From Candidatus Babeliales bacterium (GTDB lineage Bacteria > Babelota > Babeliae > Babelales > CAIQNR01): 12,718 nt of DNA. Below, piece by piece: positions 12,487 through 12,718 of the stretch (its first letter is position 1; each line of letters opens with the position of its first letter). The notes beneath the pieces were generated by a model. That model did no database searches. It was not told the DNA's origin and saw only the letters and a program-made list of their open reading frames with translations. The position numbers were made by a program, and so were the translations under genes. The stretch is taken from assembly GCA_021735725.1 (NCBI GenBank), contig JAIPGS010000019.1, positions 1 to 12,718 of the forward strand. The letters run 5' to 3'.

Positions 12487-12718
12487 ATGGAACAACATTT
12501 TTCGCACCTTCATGTCCACACAGATCATTCTTTATTAGATGGTGCAATTACCATTGATAATTATATTGCATTTGCAAAAAAAAATAACCTAAAAGCTCTT
12601 GCTATCACTGATCATGGAAACATTTTTGGAGCAGTAAAATTTTTTCAAAAATGCAAAAAGGCAGGAACCAACCCAATTATTGGGATAGAAGCCTATTTAA
12701 CCGAAGATGTAAAAATTA
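12487..12718 (+). CDS. dnaE: DNA polymerase III alpha subunit, N-terminal PHP domain (3' end outside window)
   Basis: DnaE is the replicative polymerase. Only the first 77 residues are present, and they match the start of its PHP domain: HFSHLHVHTDHSLLDGA (4-20), ALAITDHGNIFGAVKFF (37-53), then GTNPIIGIEAYL (60-71). The histidines of HLHVH, the TDHGN motif and E68 correspond to PHP metal-site positions. They appear intact, unlike E. coli DnaE, where the motif reads HLRVH. AAAAGG four to nine bases before the ATG supports the start. It has its own promoter and follows a strong terminator. The residue pattern favours DnaE over the PHP proteins PolC or PolX. Confidence 0.95.
   Translation, partial: MEQHFSHLHVHTDHSLLDGAITIDNYIAFAKKNNLKALAITDHGNIFGAVKFFQKCKKAGTNPIIGIEAYLTEDVKI

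Overview
The window is strongly AT-rich and gene-dense, with short intergenic gaps and both tRNA genes carrying an encoded CCA end. Most genes are bacterial housekeeping genes: dtd, uvrA, a DEAD-box RNA helicase, rodA, ruvB, yebC and the start of dnaE. Between them sit small proteins with signal peptides that I cannot assign. RodA implies a peptidoglycan wall. The AT bias, the mix of short orphan secreted proteins with core genes, and the free-standing tRNA-synthetase-like core would fit a host-associated, reduced-genome lineage such as Candidatus Dependentiae (TM6). That placement is an inference from general character, not from a marker gene.

Layout. 1-349 is the end of a gene whose product has a tail of 21-residue Arg/Ser-rich repeats, closed by a good intrinsic terminator. 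434-1190 is a secreted orphan with a near-consensus promoter. It converges on a second secreted orphan (2040-1204, minus). 2975-2154 (minus) is a two-gene unit: a small secreted protein, then D-aminoacyl-tRNA deacylase. 5627-3063 (minus) is UvrA, with an unusually short insertion-domain region. 5704-6004 (plus) holds a promoter, a terminator-like hairpin, tRNA-His and tRNA-Pro. 6100-7610 is a DEAD-box helicase with its own extended -10 promoter, a leader of about 110 nt and a very long terminator hairpin. 7849-8154 is a small secreted protein. 8172-9319 is rodA with its promoter. 9518-10390 is a class II aminoacyl-tRNA-synthetase-like core with no anticodon domain, closed by a terminator. 10465-12239 is ruvB-yebC, probably one transcript, with ruvB apparently leaderless. 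12423-12718 is the dnaE promoter and the PHP-domain start of DNA polymerase III alpha.

Functional themes are DNA repair and recombination (uvrA, ruvB, dnaE), translation and RNA handling (dtd, yebC, tRNAs, helicase, synthetase-like core) and cell shape (rodA). I see no CRISPR array, transposase, phage gene, toxin-antitoxin pair or defence cassette. A recurrent -10 hexamer TATACT with 16-17 bp spacing precedes six transcription units on both strands and gives a coherent picture of the local promoters. The points most worth a second look are the UvrA deletion, the synthetase-like protein, the promoter-hairpin arrangement ahead of the tRNAs, the leaderless ruvB and a short dispersed motif around AAGCTCAATCA.
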